From: Angiostrongylus vasorum
Taxonomy: Eukaryota; Nematoda; Chromadorea; Rhabditida; Metastrongylidae
DNA: 64,000 nt
Assembly (NCBI GenBank): GCA_018806985.1
Contig: JADANN010000146.1
Span: 620,001 to 684,000 of the forward strand
Direction: 5' to 3'
Numbering within the stretch: the stretch's first letter is position 1; each line of letters starts with the position of its first letter. Shown here in pieces: positions 12,474 through 23,721 of the stretch. The notes beneath the pieces were generated by a model. It was not told the origin of the DNA. It did no database searches and was given only the letters and a program-made list of their open reading frames with translations. The position numbers were made by a program, and so were the translations under genes.

Positions 12474-12661
12474 AACCTTTTTATTTACTGCCAACTCTTT
12501 TTAATGGCAGGCTATATTGCGAAATATAACTTCAACGAAGCTGAGATATTTGCAAAACTCTGGACCGCAGGTGCCTATGGTGGGGATCGAACGCGCTGTT
12601 GTGCTTTACGGGGGAGTAACGCGTTCACCACCACACCATGCGAGTCCTTCGTTTCCACCCA
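12474..12661 (-). repeat. S2 repeat (internal tRNA-like promoter)
   Basis: The minus strand reads GCATGGTGTGGTGGTGAACG (A-box-like), GCGCGTTCGATCCCCACC (B box), TTTTGCAAATATCTCAGC and CCTGCCATTAAAAAG. Confidence 0.85.
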
Positions 12662-12671
12662 ACCAGGGGTC

Positions 12672-13270
12672 GAAATATCATTTTGAAATAAGGCGCCAGG
12701 TCACGTGTGATAGTGAGGCATTGTCTTTCAGGTTCATCTTTGGGTTTTTAAAAATTTATACAAAAGCCGCGAGAGTTTTGCCCGTTGATGCTTTCGATTT
12801 CTACCCTAGAATCTGGACATTCACTTCAAAATCATCGCCATCGTGCTTTTGTGCCCTATGTGTACCTAGAGGAGTGCTTAGACGAATTTTAACCTTCCCA
12901 TCTAGGTGTTCTTCTATGCGGGCATGAAGCGGTCTACCCGTTTCCTCAATGTGTTCCTCATAGCATGACTTACATGAGACCAAGTATGTTGTACATGTGA
13001 ACTCATGTAATCCCCGTCTCTCCCGTTAGGACAGATCATACAGTTTTCTGAGCTGCACAAATGATCAATAAAGGCGATTCCGGCATAATTGACGGCATAG
13101 GGTATTGGGTGGGAGGTTGGTCTGTAGAGTACCCAGCTCCCCAAATAGTGTGTAGTGATCAAGAGTTTATCAAAAATTGTCGAACAACCACTTTGGACGT
13201 TAGTGTTAATCTCTTCGTAGAACTCCGCGTTACCGTCCGTAGCCATGGTGAAATATGAGTGTTCAAGCAT
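12672..13270 (-). pseudogene. Penelope-like element remnant: linker and GIY-YIG endonuclease
   Basis: Two minus-strand frames cover it. The first has the Cys motif CSSENCMICPNGRDGDYMSS. The second has YLVSCKSC, EETGRPLHARIEEHLDG, STPLGTHRAQKHDGDDFEVN and finally CLTITRDLAPYFKMIF. These are the zinc-finger-like Cys cluster and GIY-YIG (here degraded to 'EEHIEETG') endonuclease of Penelope-like retroelements. A frameshift separates the halves. No reverse transcriptase core is visible upstream. An S2 repeat sits against the 3' end. Confidence 0.75.
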
Positions 13271-13784
13271 TCTGCTCCATAAGCATTGTCGAGTTCATTG
13301 GACATTTATTTAAGCCATATAATGACTTCAGCTGGCCAACCGGATGTACATTAAGCCATTTTTTTCCTACTAAGTTCGGCACCAGCTTTCCGACCCCGTG
13401 AGGACGGGAGACCTCATTAGCTTGTGGTGAAGGATTGAATCAACGACGAAATATTTTGAGGCATCTCGAATTGATGAGTTACGCATGGCCTACATGCACC
13501 TATGAGCCGCCGACCAGTTACTCGAAGAGTGGTGCTACACATGGAATACTCAGTAACTCAGTTTTCCTAAAAGAAGTGATTACTTGAAGTGAACATACAA
13601 AATTGAAGAGAAGCAATTGATTCCACAGCTGACTGAATGGCATTTTTGTTACACTGCCTGTGCACATATAGTAAATCATGTGCTAAGGATGGCACATCAA
13701 TTTACAATTAGTATAAGGAAAGTACGAGTGTACGAACCTAGAAGGACTCATGTACGTTATTTCATTAATAAGCTAGTACGTGTT
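13271..13784. other. No recognisable feature
   Basis: This lies between PLE remnant and family-B repeat. It could hold eroded PLE sequence, but I cannot show it. Confidence 0.4.
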
Positions 13785-13990
13785 TGTTAGCAAATACACT
13801 TCGGCTAACGTTCCGATGTCTTCGTCTGTCTTGGAGCCCATTGCGCGAGTCGATGGTCCACAGTCGTTCGTCTTCTCGATGTGGCGTCTTCGTCGCCGCA
13901 TTGAGTCGAATCTTCATCGGTGGATCACCGCTCGAATGAGGCAGCTTGATCCGGAAGCGCTCTTTCATGCGGGTCCTTCATTTTATCAGC
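13785..13990 (-). repeat. Family-B terminal repeat, ribozyme core lost
   Basis: It shares long blocks with 18090-18260. GTTAGCCGAAG, GAAGACATC and the stem I side GGGCT are visible on the minus strand. CTGANGA is mutated to a CCAAGAC-like string. Confidence 0.65.
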
Positions 13991-14643
13991 AACTACAACC
14001 TTTACTAATTTATGGTCATTTGTTGAAATTCATATCACTGTGCGATGCTAGACTCCGCCTTGGAACTTTGTAGATTCCATAGCAATATGCTTTACTAACA
14101 CTTTAGTAGTGAATCGTACTCAGTAATCAAACAATAAGTGCATTTGGATTATCGTCTGTGAGCTTCTTCCTTCATAAGTTCTCCGTCATCCTGCCTTTCT
14201 TCTTCCCTTTTTTATTCTGCGTTTTGTTTCAGTCATTGTTATGATTTTGCTGTTGGCTTTCGTATCATCATTGCCCTAACATTTAACACAAGAAGCTACA
14301 AGACACAGGCAACAAGTGTTTCTGATTTTGAAAGCAGCTGTCGCATTTTGTTATTACTGAACATATCCCGTCAGTGGAAGAAGCTCTTTCATTCTTTATA
14401 GCGGATTTTCAGTGGACTTCTACAGAAAAAGGTTAATGAAACAGCAAAGAAACAGTGAAAAAGCTGACCACCAACAATTGACGGTGGTAATATAGAGCAA
14501 AACACCGACCTCTACGTTGAACGAGTAAGCATTCTACTGTCGCTTTAAGGCACGGAGCAAAAAGAAATCGTCGTTAGATGCAAGAATAAATTCTATAAAA
14601 TACGCTAAACACTTTATTTCATGCTATGACATTATGTTCCTTT

Positions 14644-15030
14644 CAACGGTTTACCGCCTCATCGTGGCTGGGATGTGTTCCTAGGTGTCGGGCTTACAAT
14701 GTACAGTGGGGGATTCATCATCCTGGAAGGGTCTCCCAAGCTGAGAAGGAGTCCGGCGTTTCCATCAGGAAGCCTAGTTAAGAGTAAACCAATACCAGGA
14801 TCGACCACCACCCTGGTATCAAACTAGTCGCATGGTGGCAAGTTCCTCCCTGATCCACAAGGGCGGCGACTGCCTATGATGGTGGTCACCTGGGGTAGGC
14901 TTTGGCCAGGTTGTCTTCGGGTCTCCAGGAAAACACGATAGGTAAGTCAGCAAAACTCCGAAAAAAGTGGATAATATGCTGGGATCCGCACAACCAGTGT
15001 GGACGGACCGTTCAAGTATCAAGAAAGTAT
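14644..15030 (+). repeat. R4 repeat, full
   Basis: CAACGGTTTACCGCCTCATC to AAGTATCAAGAAAG, about 387 bp. Confidence 0.9.
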
Positions 15031-15275
15031 AATAACATTATGTTCTGATACCCAAAAATCTTCATCAGGAAGCACGACGTTGGAAAAGTTGCAACTTCGA
15101 CAGTTGGTAATTGGATCAATCAACTCATGGTGGATGTGTGGCATGGGCTCTTCAGAAACAAAAGGAGGATGATTCAAAAGTGACTTCCTACTTTAAATTT
15201 GCCATAGTTTACTTCTGAACCGGAAATTTTGAAAGGAATGAATATTAGAAGAAAGCGTACCGCGTGGCGCTTTAT

Positions 15276-15640
15276 CTAAAATTCGATATGAGTTCCAGCA
15301 TTCGCCACCAGTTTTTCAAGCCGCCCAGAAACCGCATTAGCTGACTTCATCAGAAATTTCTGTGGAATGAAAAACATGACTTTTCGTATTCGCCCTTCTA
15401 CTTCCTCCAATGTCGTTTGTTTGGTGGATTAAATTTGCTCCTTTAACCACACCGAAGGGAAAAAATTCGCAGGGAGGGCTTTAGCTAGCCACTCTTGAAC
15501 GCCGCTATGATTCATCTGTTTCTCAGAGAAATGGGCATTCAACCATTCACTAACAACAGTAGCAAAATGTGAAGGAGCGCGGTCTAGCATAAATTTCATA
15601 TCTTCAATATTCTCTCACGTACGGATAACTGGCTAGATTT
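15276..15640 (-). pseudogene. IS630/Tc1-mariner-type transposase remnant, C-terminal part
   Basis: Minus-strand frames read FMLDRAPSHFATVVSEWLNA, GVQEWLAKALPANFFPSVW, LKEQI, TTLEEVEGRIRKVMFF and SGRLEKLVANAGTHIEF before a stop. This matches the DGAPSH...EWLN...SPDLTPCDFFLWG...LKEQV pattern of DDE transposases, including the Asp of DGAP. The SPDLTP region is eroded and a stop and at least one frameshift occur. Inactive. Confidence 0.7.
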
Positions 15641-15974
15641 CATTTCACAATATGGTGAGCTATCTTTTTCGGTATCGCGAAACATGAAGGAAGCAACTGT
15701 CTTGTCCAAAGTTATTTCACGTCATACGGGTACTTTTGGAAGGTTCTGTCCTTTTTCGGACATATTGGATCTTTTTCCGCCAAATAGTGGTAGTTGTGAA
15801 GTTTCAAAAGCCAATAAACGGATATCCAAGCTTTGTGACGTGCTGGTTTCTGGCCACACTCCTACAATGGAAGACGAGCAACCATGTTTGTGGGATCTTA
15901 AAATTTCAAGCAGAAAGGTGAATAAGCACAGCGGAGGATTGCGTAATATGCCTTAAAAGAAAGTAACGGTGATT
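15641..15974. other. Upstream part of the transposase remnant region
   Basis: A 90-residue plus ORF overlaps. Part of the transposase may lie here on the minus strand but no motif is readable. Confidence 0.35.
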
Positions 15975-16345
15975 GCATGAGGGTGCTGTGTACCTGTTCT
16001 CCTGTAAAGCTTGAAGAGGCGATCATATTGGCGAAACGGGACTGACCACCCTGTGTCCATATAAAAGTGCACCTAATCGACGAGTAGCTTTAAAGTTGGA
16101 TCAAATACTCCACTAGACAATCGTTGGGCACAGTGACACGACGAAAAACGTTCTGGAGCAGAGTTTTTATGTATAGGTGACCATCTCCGTACAAGAATCT
16201 AAAACTTTATTGCGTAAATGCCTTGGAGCATTCCGAATACATTTCAAGGAATCCAAAAATGAAACGCAAAGAGGAATGCTTTATTGTTACGCGAGATCTC
16301 ACGCAGTGACTCAGACCGATATTTTAACGTGAAAGGCGCTCATTG
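15975..16345 (+). pseudogene. Penelope-like element remnant, endonuclease C-terminus
   Basis: It reads GAVYLFSCKA, stop, then HIGETG. After frameshifts it shows a block equivalent to EYISRNPKMKRKEECFIVT in parallel frames. It is collinear with the copies at 19390 and 51830 and heavily decayed. Confidence 0.65.
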
Positions 16346-16565
16346 TCAACCCGTTTAAGCTCTGTTTGTTTGGTTTCCGTGTGAACCACTCAGAGGAAGG
16401 CTAGAACGCAGTAGTGAGGACGAGGAGCTCTTTTCACATCCAAAACGATTAAAAATTGGGGACTGTAGCTTTTTTGTTGGGGTTCTAGAGGACCTTGCCT
16501 GACTACAGTTGTTGTGAAGTTGAGTTTTCCAAGGCTAAAGAAGAGGAAATGCGTCAAAACCTTAC

Positions 16566-16599
16566 CTAATATTAATAAGTAGTACAACAACAGCTTCAT
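16566..16599 (-). other. Possible signal-peptide start exon
   Basis: ATG begins MKLLLYYLLIL and runs into a donor ATTAG|GTAAGG after 34 bases. A continuation at an ACTGTAG acceptor gives a 48-residue ORF ending VLAFL. Short and unsupported otherwise. Confidence 0.15.
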
Positions 16600-17344
16600 G
16601 GGTGCTTACCAAAAAAAACAGGGACTTAAACTTTCCAGAGCAACAAGCTTAGTGAAAAATTGATTAAGACCACTGAGTGTGCCACAAGAACAAACTACTA
16701 AACTTTGATTGTATTGGCTTTAAGATGCATGACTGCTTCAGATGGTAGGAGATTTGATCATCCCCGAGTACTGTAACTAGGTCCTTGACAGTTAAGGTGA
16801 GCAACTAAATAAGCAGAAATGAATGTGAAAAAACGCGTTGGAGGTCGAGTTCGTCTAAAATATTGATTGCAAGTTAAGACTCTGAATGAACTGTCCTAAA
16901 AGTTGGGGATAAAGCAGGATCTCCTTACTACTCAGTAGTACATTTTCTCACATCTGCTATCACTAATATTCGTCATTTTTCTACGTTTTCTAACGAAACT
17001 AACTACCGGTTGTATCTTTAATGGTTGGCCTCATCAGTAGCTATGACAGGACTATTCCTGTTTTTATTTCACTTGTATTTTATCGGTTATGAGAACTTTT
17101 TTTGGCATCCAGAGATAGCTGCACTCATAAAGCTTCCAAGCGTTCAGTAGTTCTCTTGCAAGCATATTTCTTTCCACATGGTGGCTATACTTTCACTGTT
17201 TCAACCTAGATCAGCTTCCAGGTAGAAATAGTATAATGAAAAGATAAATCACTAGATGAGAACGGAATGGATAAACTATATCAAGGTTAGTACTGATAGG
17301 AGAGTGTAGGGTGGCAGTTAGAGATGTCTTATAGCATACATATC
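16600..17344. other. No recognisable feature
   Basis: AT-rich, nothing repeated. Confidence 0.5.
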
Positions 17345-17545
17345 GTCACTGGCTTAATTCAGGGTTCGAGGGAAAGCAAGCGTGGCGTCACACGGGGTCC
17401 ATGTGGTACCAGACTTATCTAGAGTGGTATGAAACAGTGACTTGGTAGATCCTTAGCCTCTTGTAAGCAACTGTATACTGCACATGTGCATTCATTGATC
17501 TTTATAACGCCACGAATGAAGTTGAATGGAAAACGTGTCCCTAAT
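17345..17545 (+). repeat. S1 SINE, strongly diverged
   Basis: It keeps GGGTTCGAGGG, GTGGTACCAGACTTATCTAG and GTGCATTCATTGATC in S1 order. Old copy. Confidence 0.55.
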
Positions 17546-18089
17546 TGACAGACAACGCCGTTTTATCCTTTACCAATTGCATACATTCATGGAAATTTCA
17601 AAGACAGTTCTCTGGAAAACTTTTCATTGGGTTTTTCCACAGATTGGTTTTATTCAATTTGAAACAAAACTTTTCTGCCTGGTCGAATTTGAATAAAAAG
17701 AGAAACAGCTAGAACAACGTCCCATCTAGCTGGCCCTATTTTATACGCCCACCATCCGCCATAAATACGATGACTGAGTGCGCACGATTCCCAAGAAGAG
17801 CTTTCCTTTCTTTTTATACAGGATTTTCTAATGAAAATTTGTAGCTTTCGTCTGTCATTCTTCATTGCGTGAATCGTTTCTTCAGAAACAAACAAAAAAC
17901 ATCCAATCTTTGAAAGAGACGTTTCCCAGAGGTTTCGATAAAATTTTATGAATTTGATGCTTGATTATATGACAGGGGGATACACCATTCGAATACAGAC
18001 TTTTATTTTCAACCGCCTATTATTTAACCTCGGTAGCAGAATAACCAATATGTGTTCAAATTGTGGAGCTTAAACGTAGTTGATTGAGT

Positions 18090-18262
18090 ATAATTACTCG
18101 GTTCACGTTACGACGTCTTCGTCTTAACCAAAGCCGATGATCCAAATCGACGGTCCACAATTGTTCCCCTTCTCGATGTGCCGTCTCCGTCTTCGTATCG
18201 AGTCGAATCTTTCTCAGTAGAGAATCTCTCGAATGAAGCATACTCGCCCGGCGATAGTCCTT
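18090..18262 (-). repeat. Family-B terminal repeat, ribozyme core lost
   Basis: It has an intact stem II block GACG-AAGA-CGTC, GGATCATCGGCT upstream and an eroded CTGANGA and GAAAC. It is collinear with 13785-13990 and ends just before an R4 copy. Confidence 0.65.
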
Positions 18263-18338
18263 CATATAAGGCGGCGGCTGTTGTTGGTATGCTATGCGCA
18301 GCTAATAATTTGTTTTCCAACGGATAATCCACCCTGCT

Positions 18339-18735
18339 CCCCCAACGGTTTACCGCCTCATCGTGGCTGGGAGGTGTTCTTGGGTGTTGGGCTGCGATGT
18401 ACAGCGGAGGGATTCGTCCCCCGTGCAAGGGTTTCCCAAGCTGAGAAGGTGTCCGGCGTTTCCATCAGGAAGCCTAGCTAAGAGTAAACCAATACCAGGA
18501 TCCACCACCGTCTTGGTATCAAAGTCACATGGTGGTAAATCTCCCTCTGATCCACAAGGGCTGCGACTGCCTGTGGTGGTGACGACCTGGGGGCAGACTT
18601 GTCCCAGGCTGACCTTGAGATTTGAGGGAACCACTATGGCTTAAGCAGCAAGTCTCCGAGAAATGGAGATATGCTGGCGCCCGCACAACCAGTGAGGTCA
18701 GGCCATTCAAGTAGCAAGTATCAAGCGAGTAATCC
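18339..18735 (+). repeat. R4 repeat, full
   Basis: CAACGGTTTACCGCCTCATC through CACCACCGTCTTGGTATC to CAAGTATCAAGCGAG. It directly follows a family-B repeat. Confidence 0.9.
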
Positions 18736-18872
18736 ACCCTGAGGCAGTCTGTAGTATTATAGCTAGTAAATAAAGAGCAGCAGAACAATAGCTTTGGAAG
18801 CAACTGTTATTTAAACCCGATAGCAAAATAATCTACCTGTAACCCGGCGTCCGACTTTCTATTAACCTCGGC

Positions 18873-19120
18873 ATTGATTGAATAATTCTTTTTACTTCTG
18901 TTTAGCAAACACGAGGTGTTATTTTATTTCTCTATTTACGTACAAGCTGACGTTTCGGCGAATTTCGCCTTCCTCAGAGCCTGGAAAGGTCAAGTTGACT
19001 GCCATCTACACGGCCAAACACCTCCATAACCAAATAGAGAAAATGTTGAACCAAAACTTCAGTCACAATGAGCACACAGTCTTTGCACAATCATCGCTTT
19101 CTATGAGTTAACAGGCTTAT
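18873..19120 (-). repeat. PLE terminal repeat (pLTR-like), left, family A
   Basis: It is the reverse complement of 20150-20390 at high identity, sharing TTTAGCAAACACGAGGTG, the ribozyme-like block, TCAAGTTGACTGC and TTGAACCAAAACTTCAGTC. It holds a minus-strand hammerhead-like motif. Confidence 0.85.
18943..18983 (-). ncRNA. Hammerhead ribozyme-like motif A1
   Basis: On the minus strand in order: stem I strand CAGGCT, core CTGAGGA, one extra A, stem II GGCG/CGCC with loop AAATT, core GAAAC, cleavage triplet GTC, stem I strand AGCTTG. Stem I pairs six bases with one G-T. Stem III is only the self-complementary ACGT, so cleavage would need a dimer. All universally conserved type I hammerhead positions are present. 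Activity is untested. Confidence 0.75.
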
Positions 19121-19389
19121 AAACTGCCTAATATACATAATATATACACAAGAGGAAATTGACAAATGTTTCGAGTTGTTGAACGAACAGTCATAGTATA
19201 TTAAGCTCACCCGAGAGAAACCAAAAGAAAACTGGCTTCCATTTCTGAACGTGCAAATTAACCTTTAAGAAAACGGCTACGTTAAAATGGTATCGAAAGC
19301 CAAGTAGTAAAAACATCTTGGTTCATTACCTCTCCTCTCACCCCTCTCACACGAAAAGGGCGCTTGTGAAAAACATGTTTCGAACAGCT

Positions 19390-20078
19390 ACCACTGCGTG
19401 TGCACACGAAAGGGAGCAGAGAGGAGTCCCGGAACTTGGCGCTGCAAATAGCCATTTCTAATGGCTACGAAACTGTAGCTCGGGATAGGTGTAGAGGAAA
19501 CCACAGGCCCCTCAACGATAACTCTAGCGACAATAAGGTCCCGTTTATCCTGCCCTTCATTTCAAATGAAGTAAGTGCAGCTATAAAGCGCTGTTTAAGA
19601 AGGGCCGGTCTAGAGAATTCGGTAACGATAACTGAAATGTCACCGAGTAATCTAAGACGCCAACTAGCTCGTAACCGCCTATACGACCGTCTGTGTGCAA
19701 CGCAAAATTGTATAATTTTTTCCCAATGGTAGAGACGGTGACTGCATGAGTTCGAGTACATTTTTCTGATCTCTTGTAAAGCGTGCGGGGACGAATACGT
19801 TGGCGAAACGGGTAGACCACTCTGCGTTCGTATAAAAAGAACACCTAGTCGGCATACGTAAACTAAATACTCCACTAGGCACGCATAGGGACGCAGAGAT
19901 ATAACGGAGAAGATTTTGAAGTACGGCTTACGATCCTCGCGCAGTAATCAAGAACACAAGCGCGCAAAACGCTCGAGACATTCTGGATTAATTCCAAGAA
20001 TCCGAAGATGAACCGCAGAGAGGAATGCCTCATTATCACGCGTGATATTGGGCAGTATATAAGCCTGTTATTCTGAGG
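19390..20078 (+). pseudogene. Penelope-like element body, post-RT linker and GIY-YIG endonuclease
   Basis: The frame reads FILPFISNEVSAAIKRCLRR, then NLRRQLARNRLYDRLCATQN and C, a frameshift, YIFLISCKACGDEYVGETGR, TPLGTHRDAEI, a second shift, then GEDFEVRLTILA, ARKTLETFWI, NPKMNRREECLIITRDIGQY and stop. This is the region between reverse transcriptase and GIY-YIG nuclease of PLEs, then the nuclease with its zinc-binding Cys residues. Two or more frameshifts and one in-frame stop make it non-functional. The RT domain is missing. It is framed by inverted terminal repeats at about 18873-19120 and 20150-20390, each with a hammerhead-like motif. PLE terminal repeats may be direct or inverted, so this architecture fits. 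Confidence 0.85.
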
Positions 20079-20149
20079 AGATGGGTACATTACGATTCCA
20101 TGTGAACTCTGTGCGCTTGGTCTCCACATGAAATATTTAGTGGAAGACT

Positions 20150-20390
20150 CATAGAAAGCGGTGAGTGTGCAAAGACTCTGTGTTTAATGTGACTGAAATT
20201 TTGGTTCAACATTTTTTCTTTTTGGTTATGGAGGCGTTTGACCGTGTAGATTGCAGTCAACTTGACCTTTCCAGGCTCTGAGGACGGCGAAATCCGCCGA
20301 AACGTCAGCTTGCACGTAAATAAACAAATAAAATAACACCTCGTGTTTGCTAAACAGAAGTAGAAAGAATTAATCCACATGTGTTTAAAT
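20150..20390 (+). repeat. PLE terminal repeat (pLTR-like), right, family A
   Basis: It is inverted relative to the left copy and directly follows the PLE ORF end. It holds a plus-strand hammerhead-like motif in the sense orientation of the ORF. Confidence 0.85.
20272..20312 (+). ncRNA. Hammerhead ribozyme-like motif A2
   Basis: It has the same layout as A1: CAGGCT, CTGAGGA, one extra C, GGCG/CGCC with loop AAATC, GAAAC, GTC, AGCTTG. The predicted cut is after C at 20306. Stem I pairs six bases. It lies in the right terminal repeat of the PLE. Confidence 0.75.
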
Positions 20391-20456
20391 TGTTGAGCTT
20401 ACAAGAGGTTGACAGAGTAGTTTTATCCGGCTAACGTTTTGACGTCTTCGTTTTCA
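20391..20456 (-). repeat. Truncated family-B terminal repeat
   Basis: It directly follows the family-A right repeat. The minus strand shows GAAGACGTCAAAACGTTAGC, then the copy breaks off. Confidence 0.5.
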
Positions 20457-21044
20457 TATATAAGCTATAAACTTCTACCTTACAGTAGTGTTTCCTGTTT
20501 CTCTAATTTATTGCAATCAAAACATAACACCCGATCAAATGAAGTGTTTGAAGAGTTGAGGTCACATAGATCTCTAGAAAAACCTTCGTCCTATCGCATG
20601 TGTCGTACATACAGTTTTCTTTCAACATTCTTCTAATTTAAAAAAAAGTTGGGAATAAGAACTTTTCAAAAAAGATTATAAAATTTTTTAAATTTTCAAA
20701 CTCGTAAACGACACATTAGGGAAACACCGACAAGTTCTCCTGGACAAATTCCCACTTCTCCAATTGTTTTCCTGAATTAAACAGGAGCTTCGAAGCAAAA
20801 AACTGAAGGTGACATGCGTTGTCGTCTCCGGGAAATGAAAATTCCATGATAATGAAACAAGAGAACTTGTGCCATGTCGGCAATTATTTGCAGATCCTAA
20901 TGGCTTTTGCTGCAACTAAAAAAATCCAATATGACCTGAGATGTGCTCGTTTGTATATAGCACAACGTGTAGCAAATGGTCGAAAGCTGCCGCTACTACG
21001 TCAGCATTTTACTTCCTGCCATGTACAACTTTTTATGGCAGGAT
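20457..21044. other. No recognisable feature
   Basis: Short ORFs only. Confidence 0.5.
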
Positions 21045-21285
21045 ATTATAGTATGGCAGGTATTAGGGCGGGTACAATCCCATTGATGTGTGATTGCTGA
21101 TGGCACTGATCTATAGAACTAGCTGAGAGACAGGCGAAACGAAGCACCCGCATGGTGTGATGATGGACACGTTAGACCCCCATAAAGAATAATAGCGTGT
21201 TCGATCCCCACCGCAAGCACTTGCGCTCCGGAGTTTTGCAAATATCTCAACATCATTATGGTTGCCGCTACTATTTCATGAAATT
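21045..21285 (+). repeat. S2 repeat
   Basis: Leader TGATTGCTGATGGCACTG, GAAACGAAGCACCCGCATGG, B box GTGTTCGATCCCCACC and GAGTTTTGCAAATATCTCAA. Confidence 0.8.
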
Positions 21286-21805
21286 TATTGCTGCACAATG
21301 CATATAGCATATTGATCATAAGGTGTTTACTTTGAAAGGAATAGAAGGTACAAGGGTGATTGCGAAATTTCTGTACAGGGCTATCTATGCCATTTTCCTC
21401 AAGCTTGAATGTTTAATAAATCTACAATTTTTTTCGATAACCATACTCGAGGCTGACTGCTTTTGGTATAAAATACTGAGGCCGAAGAATGAATCGTTGG
21501 CAGGAATTCCTTCTGATCACCCGTGAACTCTCCCGTACCTCACGCTGACTCTATGACCTGAACCACTCTCAGTGCTCATCCATGTAAGACTTTGTGCGGC
21601 CAGTGCGCACTTATTAACTGGTAGACCTACGAGGAACGCAACGGCATGTGTTTAAAAGAAGCTATTTCCCACGCCTTTCAAATCTAGATACTGACTCACA
21701 TTCTGGGCCTATGAACGTATTTGGCTGAGTATATTGATTAGCGACGTGGCTGTCTAGGATCTGATGGAAGTGAAATCCACCAAAAGATAAGCAGTGTGGA
21801 ACAAA

Positions 21806-21844
<39 letters not shown>

Positions 21845-22814
21845 ATGAACAGATAAATCACATCGACTTCTTGAAGAACTCCGCGATTACTATAAACTCA
21901 CTTCTGGAGAAATATATAGCATAAAGTGGATTTTATTCTAAATCGTAAAGTTATCCATTTCCTTATGGCAATCTCCTTCAAAGGTAGCGTTGCCTTTGCA
22001 GCCCTCATGACTACTACTTTTTAAAACTGATCTCTATCACTTGTTTACCTGGGAAACCACCTGACAAACTTTCGCTATTCCGAGTTTACTTACGTCGGCC
22101 TACACCAGCTAATTTGAGAGTTCTTAATTGAAAACAAACATTGAAATAATTGCCACATGTAATTCAAGACACTAATTGAGTTTGTCTAACGGAACTTCAC
22201 CTTGCTGAATAAACCCAAGAGACTTCTTGAAGTCACTCAAAGGCACTTCATAAACAAAGGAACCCACAAGAAATGTGCTATTCATGAAAGAGAAGCAATT
22301 TATGAGCGAGTCCAATTCTTCGCAGTTCAAAAACCATTCAGGAAAGGAATGTGTCCAAAAAAAAAGATATGATTTCATCACTCTTCAAGTTGGTTTTTCA
22401 ACTCTTTTTAATGACTTCATGTTTTTCTTGGTTTGATGATCTTCTATTAATTTAAGCTTTAGACGAGTTTCTTCGCTTTTAGTTTGACAGCGCACGAGTA
22501 GAAGACGTTTTAAAACGATGAAGCATTTCTGTCGATGCAGAGTTCCACTCAAACTTTATTTGTAGTTTATTTTTAAAATAATGACCAGCACAAGTTCAGA
22601 GCTTTCAAATATCGCTTTGTTTTTCTTTTTTGTGGTTTGGAATGGCAAAATCACAGTCATTAGTAACAGTTTCTAGCGAAACACCTAAGGCAGATAGATT
22701 ATCATTGATTGAAAATGTGGAGCTCCTTCCTTCCCACTCCTTCGCTCCCTCCTTTCCAAACCATTATTGAAAAGCAATAAAAAGTTATTTGGAGTAGAAC
22801 TCCATTAGGTGGAA
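21286..22814. other. No feature besides the AAAT microsatellite
   Basis: No conserved exon or repeat family member seen. Confidence 0.5.
21803..21846. repeat. AAAT microsatellite
   Basis: About eleven uninterrupted AAAT units. Confidence 0.97.
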
Positions 22815-22828
22815 TATGAAATGAGATG

Positions 22829-23112
22829 GGGCGCGTGTGGCGCAGTGGTTGGAGGCGCCACTGCGACACACTCGTGGAATCGATCCCCACGTCCATGGCT
22901 CACCAAGCCTTCCATTCCTCCCGGGATCGGCAAATTGATACTAGTCTTGTCTGGGTGGACAGCAGCACTGGCCCGATACATCCGTAGGCCACCGCGAGTC
23001 ATTGTAAAGGCCAGATATGCATTTAATCACCTCCTACGATACTTAACGAAGTCGAATGCACGGCGCTTCCCTTAGGGATTGATCAACTTCGGGAGCTTTA
23101 ACCTTTCCCTTT
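22829..23112 (+). repeat. S1 SINE, full length, with 14-bp target-site duplication
   Basis: TATGAAATGAGATG flanks it at 22815-22828 and 23113-23126. Body is 284 bp: tRNA-like head, core, CCAGATATGCATTTAATCAC block, tail TTTAACCTTTCCCTTT. The best example for defining the ends. Confidence 0.92.
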
Positions 23113-23721
23113 TATGAAATGAGATGAACATGGCCTTGTCGATAGAGTATTCGATCTTTAGTATTCTGATGAATTCCCAAGCGTATGGAAAAGAAACAAT
23201 GAAGTCGTGTTGTGTTGTAGGAAAGCTCAATTAACAATTTCAAAGTTTGGAGATCAATATCCTTCCACTTAAAAAGGGCACGGCGTAGACCAATTTGAGA
23301 ATTTTTTTACCATTTCAACAACGCTTTAGCTCGGCTTTTGGGACAGGAAAGATACAACGATCACCCATCTTTAAAACATTGAAAAAGTAAAACACAGCGC
23401 AGTTTTTGCCGACTATCTTTCATTTCCCTCGAAATGAATAATTAATGGCACAATAAATTGTTTTATTGACAAGCTTATAGGAGATTCGAATCGACTGTCA
23501 ACAGAAGTTCTTTCTTGCGATGTGAGTTTTTCTTCCGAGTCGCATCGATTCGATTGGTCTGGACTGGTTCATCGAACAAATGAATTAGCCTCTCCACTCA
23601 CCCAGTACAAGCATTTTATATAAGGCGGTTCTCGATTTTTATCTATCCAAAGTTATCTGTTTCCTAGATTTAGAATTCTTTTCTTTTTTTTTGGGGGTTT
23701 CTTTTTAGATTTTTCTAGATG

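Noticed and set aside
12517..12927. 136-residue plus-strand ORF
   Set aside because: It covers an S2 repeat and the antisense of a PLE remnant.
19465..19875. 136-residue minus-strand ORF
   Set aside because: It is antisense to the PLE coding remnant, whose protein motifs are unmistakable on the plus strand.
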